Source: Oscillatoria sp. HE19RPO (lineage in GTDB: Bacteria > Cyanobacteriota > Cyanobacteriia > Cyanobacteriales > Laspinemataceae). From it: a DNA stretch of 49,640 nucleotides. Below, piece by piece: positions 27,426 to 36,635 of the stretch (the stretch's first letter is position 1; the number at the start of each line of letters is the position of its first letter). The notes under the pieces are model-generated. The model was not told the origin of the DNA. It searched no databases and worked only from the letters and a program-made list of their open reading frames with translations. Location of the stretch: the NCBI RefSeq assembly GCF_024220515.1, contig NZ_JAMXOT010000103.1, forward strand, positions 1-49,640, read 5' to 3'. Both the position numbers and the translations under genes were made by a program.

Positions 27426-28209
27426 GATTGAGAAGGAAAAAAAACTACAAGAAACTTTTACTTGGGCACGGTCTAAAATGTTTGCTGACTATAATGGTAT
27501 CCTTGGATACTATCAAGCCAAATCTTGCTTAGAATATGCTCGTGGTCGTAGTCTTTTAGATATGCCTTGTGGTGATGGTACATTGACATCACTTTTGTCC
27601 AATGCTTTTGAAACTGTAGTTGGAATTGATGCCTCAAGTCAGCATCTTGCCTTGGCTAAAATAAACTTGCCTAATGCCCATTTTCACGAAGCTTTAATCG
27701 AAGATTTTGACACAACACAGAAATTTGACACCATAACCATGCTGAACATTCTTGAGCATGTAGTTGATCCAATTACAATTCTTCGTAAAGCAGTCAGTTT
27801 ACTTAATGACGATGGAGTTTTGATTGTTCATGTTCCTAATGCCAACGCTATAAATCGTAGGCTTGCTGTCTTAATGGGGACCCTTACCCACTGTGAAGAA
27901 TTATCTCCTTTTGATATTCAAGTTGCTGGACATCGACGCTCATACACTTTGAAAACACTGCTGGCTGATATTAAAGAAGCCGAGGTAACTGTTGTTGCAA
28001 CTGGAGGAGTGTTTTATAAATCTTTATCTACCCCACAAATGAACTGGTTCTTAGAAAATGGACTATGGAAAGAAGGTGGATTTGGATGGGGAAGAGTTGG
28101 CTCTGAGGAGAAGGATTGGAAATCTGAGTTTTGTCGGGCATCATATGAGCTAGGCAAACAACATCCAGAAGATTGCAATATCATCTACGCTTGCATGACT
28201 AAGCAATAA
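27415..28209 (+). CDS. Class I SAM-dependent methyltransferase
   Basis: 264-residue methyltransferase with motif I in SLLDMPCGDGTLTSLL, motif II-like GIDASSQHLALAK, and the FDTITMLNILEHVVDP segment that marks the UbiG/Methyltransf_11-23 group. The acceptor is unknown; within this operon it is most likely a sugar hydroxyl or amino group. The ATG at 27415 lies 11 bases before the stop of the fusion gene. The tract GGGGGTG just upstream is the only ribosome-site candidate. Confidence 0.82.
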   Translation: MNIEIEKEKKLQETFTWARSKMFADYNGILGYYQAKSCLEYARGRSLLDMPCGDGTLTSLLSNAFETVVGIDASSQHLALAKINLPNAHFHEALIEDFDTTQKFDTITMLNILEHVVDPITILRKAVSLLNDDGVLIVHVPNANAINRRLAVLMGTLTHCEELSPFDIQVAGHRRSYTLKTLLADIKEAEVTVVATGGVFYKSLSTPQMNWFLENGLWKEGGFGWGRVGSEEKDWKSEFCRASYELGKQHPEDCNIIYACMTKQ

Positions 28210-28231
28210 TTTAATTTAAAAGGCAAATTGA

Positions 28232-28978
28232 GTGAATCCCTTAGAAGATTTTAAGCGTCAAGTTGAAAATAATATCGCAGGACTGAGTGCAGACAGAGAT
28301 ATTCAAGCTCTTTCTCGTATATGGTCGCGTGAGACTAATCAGAATCGCTACACCTATAATTTTTCTTGGCTCGGTCGTCCTATAATTCAGTACCCCCAAG
28401 ACATAGTAGCGATGCAAGAATTGATTTGGGGGGTGCAGCCAGATCTAATGATTGAAACTGGTATTGCTCATGGTGGTTCATTAATTTTTTTAGCTTCCAT
28501 GCTAGAGCTAAATGCGATCTGTGGCGGTCCTCAAGATGCTGAGGTATTGGGGATAGATATTGACATTCGTCAACATAATCGTGAGGCAATACAGGATCAC
28601 CCCATGTTTAAGCGCATCTCAATGATTCAAGGTTCTAGCATTGCTCCTGAAATTATTGAGCAAGTAAAAGCGAAAGCCGCAAGCAAGAAAAAAATTTTAG
28701 TCTCCCTGGATAGCAACCATACCCACGATCATGTTCTGGCTGAACTAGAAGCTTATGCACCATTAGTTTCAGTGGGAAGTTATTGTATTGTCTTCGACAC
28801 ACTAATCGAAGATTTGCCTGATGAGATGTTTGGCGATCGGCCTTGGGGCGTGGGCAATAATCCTAAAACTGCCGTCTGGGAATATCTCAAAACCCACCCC
28901 GAATTTGAAATTGATAAAAGCATTCAGCACAAACTGTTGATTACCGTAGCTCCAGATGGTTACTTAAAACGGGTCTAG
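28232..28978 (+). CDS. CmcI-like (cephalosporin hydroxylase family) methyltransferase
   Basis: 248 residues from a GTG start. It belongs to the family named after cephalosporin hydroxylase CmcI, whose members include rhamnosyl O-methyltransferases of glycolipids. The SAM site is PDLMIETGIAHGGSLIF with LGIDIDIR, and LVSLDSNHTHDHVLAELEAY supplies the metal-binding acidic and histidine residues. The likely role is O-methylation of a deoxysugar of the polymer. A 22-base gap separates it from the previous gene, and it closes the overlapping gene run. Confidence 0.83.
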   Translation: MNPLEDFKRQVENNIAGLSADRDIQALSRIWSRETNQNRYTYNFSWLGRPIIQYPQDIVAMQELIWGVQPDLMIETGIAHGGSLIFLASMLELNAICGGPQDAEVLGIDIDIRQHNREAIQDHPMFKRISMIQGSSIAPEIIEQVKAKAASKKKILVSLDSNHTHDHVLAELEAYAPLVSVGSYCIVFDTLIEDLPDEMFGDRPWGVGNNPKTAVWEYLKTHPEFEIDKSIQHKLLITVAPDGYLKRV

Positions 28979-29073
28979 TAATGTGAAATCCATTCCTCTC
29001 AAAAAGCTGAATCAATTATGCGGAATCTTCGGGGTGATAATTTTCAATATATTTCAGAGTTTATCTGAATTAA

Positions 29074-30588
29074 ATGCTTAAACGTAATTTAATTGCCAAT
29101 TACCTGGGTCAAGTTTGGAATGCCTTGATGGGACTGGCTTTCCTCCCCCTATATATTCATTACATTGGTATTGAGTCCTATGGGTTAATTGGTTTATTTG
29201 GAGTGATAACTGCTTCGTTGAGTCTCTTGGATATGGGTATGACCCCAACCCTCAGCCGAGAAATGGCCCGTTTTACTGGGGGTGAACATACTCCTGAGTC
29301 GATCAGAGACCTTCTTCGCAGTATTGAAATCATTACCTTTTCCATTGCTGCTGTAATTGCCGTTACCCTTACCCTGAGTTCCCATTGGTTGGCGAGTTCT
29401 TGGCTTCAGGCTAAGGACCTACCTGTAGCAATAGTGTCTCAATCTTTTAGTATTATGGGATTAGTTGCAGCCCTGCGCTTTGTGGAAACGATTTACCGCA
29501 GTAGTTTAGTGGGTCTACAACGGCAAGTTTTGTTCAATGCAATCAACAGTTTCCTGGCTACCCTGAGAGGTTTGGGGTCAGTGGCAATTTTAGCCTGGTT
29601 TTCTACCACTATTCAAGCCTTTTTTCTGTGGCAAGGCTTAGTTTCCATAGTGACTCTGGCTACTTTGTCCTGTACAATATACAGCATTTTACCCAAAGCC
29701 AAGCGCCCAGGACGGTTTTCTTGGCAAGTCTTACGCCAGATTTGGGGTTATGCGGGAGGCATCATGGGCATTACTTTTCTGTCTATGTTGCTCACTCAGG
29801 TGGATAAAGTTTTGCTATCTAAGCTCTTAACACTGACTGAATATGGCTATTATACTTTAGCAGCAACCGTGGCAGGGGCTTTGTATATGCTAATCAGTCC
29901 GATCTCGCAAGCTTGGTTCCCTCGTCTAACTCAACTCTTTGCCGCTGAAGACTTCCCTAAGTTGACTCGGACTTATCATCAAGGAGCCCAGTTAGTGACA
30001 GTGGTGTTGGGAACCTCCGCCCTAGTCTTGATATTTTTTTCGGAAACCTTTCTACAACTTTGGACTCAAAATTCTGAACTGGCCCAGCATACTGCTCCTT
30101 TGCTCAGACTTTTGGTACTAGGGAATATGCTCAACGGCCTAATGTGGATTCCCTATCAAACCCAACTTGCCTATGGTTGGACTAGACTAGGGTTACAAAC
30201 TAATATTGTGGCAGTCTCCTTCATTGTTCCCGCTATTTTGTGGATGACTCCCCGTTATGGTGCAGTGGGAGCAGCCTGGGCATGGGTTAGTCTTAATGCA
30301 GGTTATGTTTTGATCGGGGTACATTTCATGTATCGTCGAATCCTCAAAACTGAGAAATGGCTATGGTATCGAGAAGATGTGGGTTATCCCCTTATCTCTG
30401 CTCTGAGCGTCGTTTGGATAATCCGTTGGTCATTACCTGTTCCAGATGTTTGGTTATTTCAACTGGGAATATTATTTTTAACTTTTTTCTGTACATTTTG
30501 TGCAACCTTTTTGTCCGCGAACAGGGTAAGGGAAAAAGCAAAGGCGATTTTTGTGAATTCGTTAAATGCTTTAACAGCTAGAATCTAA
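29074..30588 (+). CDS. Polysaccharide flippase, Wzx-like
   Basis: 504-residue integral membrane protein with about 14 hydrophobic segments, of the MOP/MATE-like polysaccharide transporter family. It starts MLKRNLIANYLGQVWNALMG, typical of Wzx/RfbX proteins. It should flip undecaprenyl-pyrophosphate-linked repeat units to the periplasmic face for polymerisation by the Wzy-like protein at 34052. It starts 95 bases after the CmcI-like gene. Confidence 0.88.
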   Translation: MLKRNLIANYLGQVWNALMGLAFLPLYIHYIGIESYGLIGLFGVITASLSLLDMGMTPTLSREMARFTGGEHTPESIRDLLRSIEIITFSIAAVIAVTLTLSSHWLASSWLQAKDLPVAIVSQSFSIMGLVAALRFVETIYRSSLVGLQRQVLFNAINSFLATLRGLGSVAILAWFSTTIQAFFLWQGLVSIVTLATLSCTIYSILPKAKRPGRFSWQVLRQIWGYAGGIMGITFLSMLLTQVDKVLLSKLLTLTEYGYYTLAATVAGALYMLISPISQAWFPRLTQLFAAEDFPKLTRTYHQGAQLVTVVLGTSALVLIFFSETFLQLWTQNSELAQHTAPLLRLLVLGNMLNGLMWIPYQTQLAYGWTRLGLQTNIVAVSFIVPAILWMTPRYGAVGAAWAWVSLNAGYVLIGVHFMYRRILKTEKWLWYREDVGYPLISALSVVWIIRWSLPVPDVWLFQLGILFLTFFCTFCATFLSANRVREKAKAIFVNSLNALTARI

Positions 30589-30598
30589 GATGATGATT

Positions 30599-30718
30599 AT
30601 GAGTAAGACCAAAGATAAAATCAAAGCTAACACACAAAAAACTCTAGTTACTACTTGAATATCTACTTACAATCGGGTGAAATATATACATATCGCGCTA
30701 AAAAGCATTTTAAATTAA
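30599..30718 (+). pseudogene. Remnant of a family 2 glycosyltransferase N-terminus
   Basis: A 40-codon frame read from the ATG at 30599, with an in-frame TGA at 30656, encodes KTLVTT-stop-ISTYNRVKYIHIALKSILN and ends in TAA at 30718. The TYNR, YI and ALKSIL pattern is the classical start of a GT2 enzyme (PTYNRxxYIxxALxSIL). The rest of the gene is missing. The remaining bases up to 30856 show nothing else apart from AT-rich sequence. Confidence 0.65.
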
Positions 30719-30856
30719 TCATGTAAAAGCACATATGCGGTAGCCTTCAAATATTGACCCCAATTAAATGTGGTTTTAAAAAATTAAATGTTTTGTTGGC
30801 GATAAACATGATCAGCTTGAATTTCTTAAACTAATTAAAGGGGAAATAGATTCATT

Positions 30857-32122
30857 ATGTCAAATCCACGTTTTAGTATAATAATCCCTACTAAAGAAAG
30901 GCATGAAACTCTGTTTTATACATTAAGAACTTGTCTTAATCAATATAGTTTTGACAACTACGAAATCATTGTATCTGATAATTTTAGCTCTCCATCTACT
31001 AGAGAAGTAGTTAATTCCTTAAACTCACCAAATATAAAATATATTCGTTCAGATGAACCTTTGGCAATGAGCAAAAATTGGGAATTAGGTGTTTCTCAGG
31101 CATCAGGTGAATATTTAATTGTAATTGGTGATGATGATGGATTATTGTTTCATGCTCTTTATCAATTAGATCGGCTATTAAAAGCTCTAAATCTTAAAGC
31201 TATTAGATGGAACCGAGTTTATTATAGATGGCCTAATTCCCCGGATAAGCCTAACAACTTGAGAATTCCAATTGAACAAATTAATCATATTTTGCCAGGG
31301 AAAAAAATCATCCAGAAAGTAGGTAATTATAAATTAAAGTATGATTTTTTACCTATGCTATATAATTCAGCGATCCATAGAGATTTAGTTCAATTGTTAA
31401 TAGAAAAAAGTGGTCGAATCTTCAGTTCTCAAACCCCTGATATTTACTCTGGTTTTGCCTTTGCATATTTGAGTGATAAGTATGCTTCTCTAGGCATTCC
31501 CATGAGTATCAATGGAGGTTCCGCTAAAAGCAATGGATTATCTTTTAAGATTTTTGGGGAAGGTAATGCAATAACGGAAGATTTTAAAATGCTTAATGAA
31601 AAGTTTGGTTATAAGTGGCATCCTGAAATCCCTAATCTTAAATTGATTCCTGCTGCTATCGCAGAATCTTTTCAACAATGCAAAGAGTTTTTATTTAAAT
31701 CATCAAGTAGTTTAAATGTGAATAAACAAATGCTATTAAAGAATTGCATAACATCTATGCCGGCATCCACTGAAGAAGAGTGGGTAAATAACCTAAACAC
31801 CATTAAAAAATCATTAGATTATGATTTAAAGTTACAAAAATGGTTTGAATTCAATTTATTCAATTCCCCTTATCCTAATTTCAACAAAAACCAAGAAAAT
31901 TTTAGCGTTAATCATTCAGAATATCCTCAAGGTTTTATTGATGGATGGCTGCATTTAGATGCATCTCATTTTGGAGTTTATAATGTATTTGAAGCGGCAA
32001 AGCTATGTGAAAATCTTATGGGATATCAAATGATGAATTATCAGTGGGATAATAAAACAAAAGTTTATAAATCTTTATTAAAAATGGGGGCACGCAATAT
32101 AAAGCGAGAACTTTTTATTTAA
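30857..32122 (+). CDS. Glycosyltransferase family 2
   Basis: 421-residue GT-A fold glycosyltransferase. The N-terminus FSIIIPTKERHETLFYTLRT is the nucleotide-binding start, NYEIIVSDNFSS follows, and GEYLIVIGDDDG carries the metal-binding DxD. The C-terminal 180 residues are less conserved and presumably determine the acceptor. AAGGGGAAA about 20 bases upstream may be the ribosome site. The gene is AT-rich compared with the upstream operon. Donor and linkage are unknown. Confidence 0.85.
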   Translation: MSNPRFSIIIPTKERHETLFYTLRTCLNQYSFDNYEIIVSDNFSSPSTREVVNSLNSPNIKYIRSDEPLAMSKNWELGVSQASGEYLIVIGDDDGLLFHALYQLDRLLKALNLKAIRWNRVYYRWPNSPDKPNNLRIPIEQINHILPGKKIIQKVGNYKLKYDFLPMLYNSAIHRDLVQLLIEKSGRIFSSQTPDIYSGFAFAYLSDKYASLGIPMSINGGSAKSNGLSFKIFGEGNAITEDFKMLNEKFGYKWHPEIPNLKLIPAAIAESFQQCKEFLFKSSSSLNVNKQMLLKNCITSMPASTEEEWVNNLNTIKKSLDYDLKLQKWFEFNLFNSPYPNFNKNQENFSVNHSEYPQGFIDGWLHLDASHFGVYNVFEAAKLCENLMGYQMMNYQWDNKTKVYKSLLKMGARNIKRELFI

Positions 32123-32311
32123 AATAAAAATAGCAGTCTTAAATCCATTAACCATTGCTACATTTTTACAATGTTGAAATCTTGTCGTTGAAAACACCTT
32201 CCTCGGTTTCGTCGGTAAAGTCGTTCGATACTTATATATAACTTTTTATGTTATCAATTTAAACTATTTATACCTTTAATATAAAATATTCAATTACAGG
32301 AGATTAATTCA
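32123..32311. other. AT-rich intergenic gap
   Basis: No gene or clear repeat is seen in these 189 bases. AGGAGAT at about 32299-32305 is a good ribosome site for the FkbM gene. Confidence 0.4.
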
Positions 32312-33049
32312 ATGATAAAGAAAAAAATAAGAAATTTTTTAAGAAATAAAATCCGTGTTGAAATCAAAAAATTTAATCTGGTCAACTCTGAGTTTGCTAG
32401 GCTACAGTATTTTTTTCACCAGAATAACATCGATCTGGTACTTGATGTGGGGGCTAGTACAGGCGGATATGGTTGTTTGCTTAGAGAACTAGGTTTTACT
32501 GGACGAATAGTTTCTTTTGAACCTTTATCTGATTCCTATTCAAAACTAAAGAAATTGAGTGAGTTAGACTCTTTATGGGAAGTAGCACCACGAACTGCAA
32601 TAGGTAATATGAATGGAGACATAAAAATTAATATTGCTTCTAATTCATCCAGCTCTTCAGTCTTAAATATGTTAGATTCTCATGTTAATGCCGCTCCAGG
32701 CTCGAAATATTATGAATCTGAAATCGTTCAAGTGACTAAACTCGATACAATTGCCCCTGATTATTTCCAAAGCAGTCAGTCAATTCTTTTGAAAATAGAT
32801 GTGCAAGGGTATGAAAAGCCAGTTCTTGAAGGAGCTGAGAAAATCTTAGAAAAAATTAAAGCGATTCAAGTTGAGTTGTCATTGCTACCTCTATACCAAG
32901 ATCAAATTTTATGGATAGAAATGATTCAATACTTAGAAAATTTGGGCTATCAGCTCTATAACTTTCGCCCTGTCTTGATCGATAGCTCAGGGAAGCTTTT
33001 ACAAGTTGATGGCTTGTTTATAAAAGAATTTCAAGAGCTTAACGAATAG
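32312..33049 (+). CDS. FkbM-family methyltransferase
   Basis: 245-residue SAM-dependent O-methyltransferase of the FkbM family, common in surface glycan loci. Motif I is LVLDVGASTGGYGCLLRELG, followed by RIVSFEPLSDSY. The family-specific VTKLDTIAPDY, LLKIDVQGYEKPVLEGAEKI and IQVELSLLPLY blocks are in order. The basic N-terminus (MIKKKIRNFLRNKIRVEIKK) may help it dock to membrane or glycolipid. Length is normal. The acceptor is not deducible. Confidence 0.9.
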   Translation: MIKKKIRNFLRNKIRVEIKKFNLVNSEFARLQYFFHQNNIDLVLDVGASTGGYGCLLRELGFTGRIVSFEPLSDSYSKLKKLSELDSLWEVAPRTAIGNMNGDIKINIASNSSSSSVLNMLDSHVNAAPGSKYYESEIVQVTKLDTIAPDYFQSSQSILLKIDVQGYEKPVLEGAEKILEKIKAIQVELSLLPLYQDQILWIEMIQYLENLGYQLYNFRPVLIDSSGKLLQVDGLFIKEFQELNE

Positions 33050-33126
33050 AAAAAATCATCAACATATCTTAAAAAAGATTTTGATAATTTAATCAGCAAA
33101 GATAGACACAAACTAATAAAATTTTT

Positions 33127-34032
33127 ATGAGTAAAAATTCAAAAATTCAATTGGCAATAATTATACCCCTTTATAATAGATTTACTCATATTTATGACTT
33201 ACTTCAATCCTTAAACTTTCAAAAATTTACCGATTTTCAAGTAGTTGTGGTAGATCATGGTACAGAAGATTTTAGGGTTGATTATAACAATTATAAATTT
33301 AATATCAGTATCATTAAAGCTAGTTCTAACCTTTGGTTTACAGGGGCAACTAATACTGGAATTAGATATGTACTAAATTCTGAACCACAAGTAAATTTTA
33401 TTATGATTATGAATGATGATATTCATGTCAAAAATGAAAATTTTCTACAAACCTTTGTAAATGAATCAAAAGACGATGCCATAATTTCTTGTATGGCGAT
33501 CAATTCTGAGACTAAAAAAATTGTTTATGCTGGTCTGAAACTCAGACGTTTCCAATGTTTTTATGACACCTCTTATAAAGGTTTAAATTTAGAACAAATA
33601 GAAGATAAAATTTACTGTGACGTTTTACCTACTCGGGCAACTTTAGTTCCTATTGCCGTTATAAAAAAAATTGGGTTTCTCAACGAGGAAAAATTGCCTC
33701 AGTATGGATCTGATTATGAATGGACAAGCCGAGCTAAAAAACAACAGATTGATTTAATAATGCTTACTTCTACTTATATAAAAACTCAAATATCTAGTAA
33801 TAGAGTTAGTGGAAGAAACCTTTACTCAGCTAAAAATAAGTTTAAATGTTTTTTAAATGACTTGTTTGATCGGCATCAGTCAGGCAATGTTTATGATATA
33901 ACTAATTATTCATTTTTGGTGTTTAATTGGCCCTATGCATTTTTTTTTGTTAGCTTTGGTTTGTTAAAAAAAATATTAGGTTTTGTAATTGTCAATTATT
34001 TCAATTACAATCCTAAACATTTTTCATCTTGA
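33127..34032 (+). CDS. Glycosyltransferase family 2 (rhamnosyltransferase-like)
   Basis: 301-residue glycosyltransferase with LAIIIPLYNRFTHIYDLLQS at the start, NLWFTGATNTGIRYVLN in the middle, and the DxD-type MIMNDDIHV. The WFTGATNTGI block resembles the GAxNxGI block of rhamnosyl- and galactofuranosyltransferase-like GT2 enzymes. The C-terminus has a hydrophobic stretch (YAFFFVSFGLLKKILGFVIV) that likely associates with the membrane. It is in the AT-rich part of the locus, 77 bases after the FkbM gene. Confidence 0.84.
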   Translation: MSKNSKIQLAIIIPLYNRFTHIYDLLQSLNFQKFTDFQVVVVDHGTEDFRVDYNNYKFNISIIKASSNLWFTGATNTGIRYVLNSEPQVNFIMIMNDDIHVKNENFLQTFVNESKDDAIISCMAINSETKKIVYAGLKLRRFQCFYDTSYKGLNLEQIEDKIYCDVLPTRATLVPIAVIKKIGFLNEEKLPQYGSDYEWTSRAKKQQIDLIMLTSTYIKTQISSNRVSGRNLYSAKNKFKCFLNDLFDRHQSGNVYDITNYSFLVFNWPYAFFFVSFGLLKKILGFVIVNYFNYNPKHFSS

Positions 34033-34051
34033 ATAAGACTGTATTAATTTT

Positions 34052-35368
34052 ATGCTTTTATTTACAATAATGAATAAATTTTCTGCACAAAATACCAATA
34101 AACTCTATGTAGTTTTAACCTCCTTAGTACCTCTTTTGTTAGTTTACCTCCCGAAAACTCCGATTTCTGGTTCTCAATTTATTATTTATCCTTTACTAGC
34201 TCTTCTTTTTTCATCTATTATTTTTTGGATTTCAATTAAAAAAAAACTGTTTATTGTTTTTAAGGTAAAATTTTTGATAGTTCTTTTTTTATTATATGAC
34301 CTAATTTTGGTAATATCTTTTCTGATTAATACCAATGAATTGCGTAGTACAGCCCCACTAGAATTATTTCGTCCTTTACTTTTAGTTATTTTTTTATTGT
34401 ATGGCTATTCCATAGCTCGTTTAGGGAATAAAAATTCTTTAGAAGAAGGTCTACTTATAGCTGCTTATACAATTATTCTGGGACAATTTATTCTGGGGGT
34501 TTTCCAGGCATTAGGACTTAATTATTTTAGTGTTTTATACTCGGCAGAAAAAAGTAGAGAGTTTGGCTTAATTTTTAGGGTTACAGGAAGTCTAGGAAAT
34601 CCTAATAATATGGCATGGGTTGTTTCCAATTCAGCCATGATAGTAAGTTTTTTAGGGCATAAAAATAAAAAGCTATATTGGTTGTTTTTAATGATTGCAT
34701 TCATAGTAGTAGTTATGTCTTCATCTCGGACTATAATTTTATTGTTTCCACTTATGATTATTTCTAGTATATTTTTAGCAAGTAAAAGTAATTATAAAAA
34801 TTTACGTGCTTTAATTATTATTGGTTTATTTATATCAATATCTATATTTTTAATTTTTGTATTAGGTTCACAATATTTTCCCTATCTTTCTCAGTTAAAA
34901 CTTGTTGTTAAATCAGGAAATCTTATGTCTATAAATTCGTTTTCACTTCGAGTAATCCACTGGGAAAATGTTTATCAAGAATTTTCTTCAGCCGGATTAT
35001 TAAGGGAGTTTTTCGGATTGGGTTCTAGACAAATTGTCAGAACTGTAGATAATGATTTCTTATATATTTTATATAGAGTTGGGTGGGTTGGTTTATCGAT
35101 TCATTTATTTATCAGTCTTTACTCTTTTATCATATTTCAAAAGTCCAAAGTTAAAAATATTGCAGCTATAGGTAGGCACTATTTATTTTTTGCATTAGTT
35201 TTTGGACTCGTTGCGGAGACCCTTGCTAGTTGGTATCAACCTCTCTTATTGTTTTTTATATTAGGTCTTAATATTGGTTGTTCAGAAAAATCAAAAAAAA
35301 TTCTAAAATTTTCTAATTTACATTCACAAATACAACCCAGCCAAATTTATTTTAAAAATATTTCATAG
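34052..35368 (+). CDS. O-antigen polymerase/ligase-like membrane protein (Wzy-type)
   Basis: 438-residue protein with about 10-12 transmembrane segments and a periplasmic-loop region around residues 280-330 (MSINSFSLRVIHWENVYQEF), typical of the O-antigen ligase/polymerase family (Wzy_C). In this setting, between flippase and glycosyltransferases, a polymerase that joins flipped repeat units is more likely than a lipid A-core ligase. The SSSRTIILLFPLMI segment is typical. An in-frame ATG at 34070 would shorten it by six residues. Very AT-rich. Confidence 0.8.
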   Translation: MLLFTIMNKFSAQNTNKLYVVLTSLVPLLLVYLPKTPISGSQFIIYPLLALLFSSIIFWISIKKKLFIVFKVKFLIVLFLLYDLILVISFLINTNELRSTAPLELFRPLLLVIFLLYGYSIARLGNKNSLEEGLLIAAYTIILGQFILGVFQALGLNYFSVLYSAEKSREFGLIFRVTGSLGNPNNMAWVVSNSAMIVSFLGHKNKKLYWLFLMIAFIVVVMSSSRTIILLFPLMIISSIFLASKSNYKNLRALIIIGLFISISIFLIFVLGSQYFPYLSQLKLVVKSGNLMSINSFSLRVIHWENVYQEFSSAGLLREFFGLGSRQIVRTVDNDFLYILYRVGWVGLSIHLFISLYSFIIFQKSKVKNIAAIGRHYLFFALVFGLVAETLASWYQPLLLFFILGLNIGCSEKSKKILKFSNLHSQIQPSQIYFKNIS

Positions 35369-35411
35369 CTAATAGACTTATTCCATAATTCTGTCAATCC
35401 ACCGATCCTCG

Positions 35412-36620
35412 ATGAGGGGGTTAATCCGGTATTTTGCCAAAAGATATAATATACTGGCTTCCATTAGCTCATATTTTAATTTATCAATCAATCTTGTAAA
35501 TTCTATGGTTTCAAAAAAAGTTGTTCATTTAACTTCTGTACATCCTCCTTTTGACACAAGAATTTTTCATAAAGAATGTAAAACTCTTGTAAAAAAAGGT
35601 TATGAAGTAGTTCTAATTGTACCGCATACTCAAGATGAAATCGTAGAGGGTGTCAAGATAATAGCCATAAAAAAAAATGAAACCCGTATAAATCGCATAA
35701 CCAATACAGCGTGGCAAGTATTTAAAACTGCTTTGAGAGAAAACGGGTGTATTTATCATATTCACGATCCTGAACTATTACCTTGGGCGCAAATTTTACG
35801 AATGACAGGTCGCTCTACAATTTATGATATGCATGAAAATGTTCCCAAATCTTTACTAACTAAGAGTTATATCTTTCCTTTTATCCGTCCGTTTGTTGCT
35901 AAAGCATATAGATTACTAGAAAAATTATTAATGTTTCATTTGCCTGTTGTATATGCTGAGACTTCATATCAAAAAGATTATTTATGGATAAACCAATATG
36001 AAACTGTATTAAATCTGCCGATTGTAGAACAGTTTTTAAATATTAATAACCCCAAAAATTTGCTTCCGACGGTTGCTTATTTAGGTGGAGTCACACCTGA
36101 ACGTGGTAGTTTGATTACATTAGACGCTTTACATAATTTAAAAGAGAAAGGATATAAGGTAGCTTGGCAGTGCTTAGGTCCTGTGAGTTCATCTCATAAG
36201 TTAGAACTAATACAATTATCTCAAAACTATGGTTTGGATGCTATATACATCGCTGGATATGTTCCAGCAATGGAAGGTTGGAGAACCATAGCTCAATGCT
36301 CCATTGGCTTGGCGGTTTTACAACCTATTCCTAATTATATTGAGTCCTACCCAACCAAGATGTTTGAATATATGGCACTCGGCTTACCTGTTGTTGTTTC
36401 TAATTTTCCACTCTATGCCGAGGTTGTACAGTCAGCCAACTGTGGCTTATGTGTGGATCCTACGAAACCGCAAGAGGTTGCTGAAGCTATACAGTGGCTA
36501 ATTGAACATCCTCAAGAAGCTGAAGCTATGGGTCAACGTGGAAAAAATGCTGTTTTGGAAAAATATAATTGGCAAACAGAAGCCCAAAAGCTGTTTGATT
36601 TTTATCAAAAACTCACTTAA
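35412..36620 (+). CDS. Glycosyltransferase family 4 (GT-B)
   Basis: 402 residues as drawn. The conserved fold begins at VVHLTSVHPPFDTRIFHKEC, so the ATG at 35505 (371 residues) is an equally good or better start; the first 31 residues have no family counterpart that I recognise. Asp-rich HIHDPELLPWA, YDMHENVP and the GT-B donor site (YPTKMFEYMALGLPVVVSNF) are clear. It would transfer a sugar from a nucleotide donor to a lipid-linked acceptor. It precedes the 2-epimerase gene by 15 bases, so the pair are probably co-transcribed. Confidence 0.86.
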   Translation: MRGLIRYFAKRYNILASISSYFNLSINLVNSMVSKKVVHLTSVHPPFDTRIFHKECKTLVKKGYEVVLIVPHTQDEIVEGVKIIAIKKNETRINRITNTAWQVFKTALRENGCIYHIHDPELLPWAQILRMTGRSTIYDMHENVPKSLLTKSYIFPFIRPFVAKAYRLLEKLLMFHLPVVYAETSYQKDYLWINQYETVLNLPIVEQFLNINNPKNLLPTVAYLGGVTPERGSLITLDALHNLKEKGYKVAWQCLGPVSSSHKLELIQLSQNYGLDAIYIAGYVPAMEGWRTIAQCSIGLAVLQPIPNYIESYPTKMFEYMALGLPVVVSNFPLYAEVVQSANCGLCVDPTKPQEVAEAIQWLIEHPQEAEAMGQRGKNAVLEKYNWQTEAQKLFDFYQKLT

Positions 36621-36635
36621 TCGGGATATCTTGCT

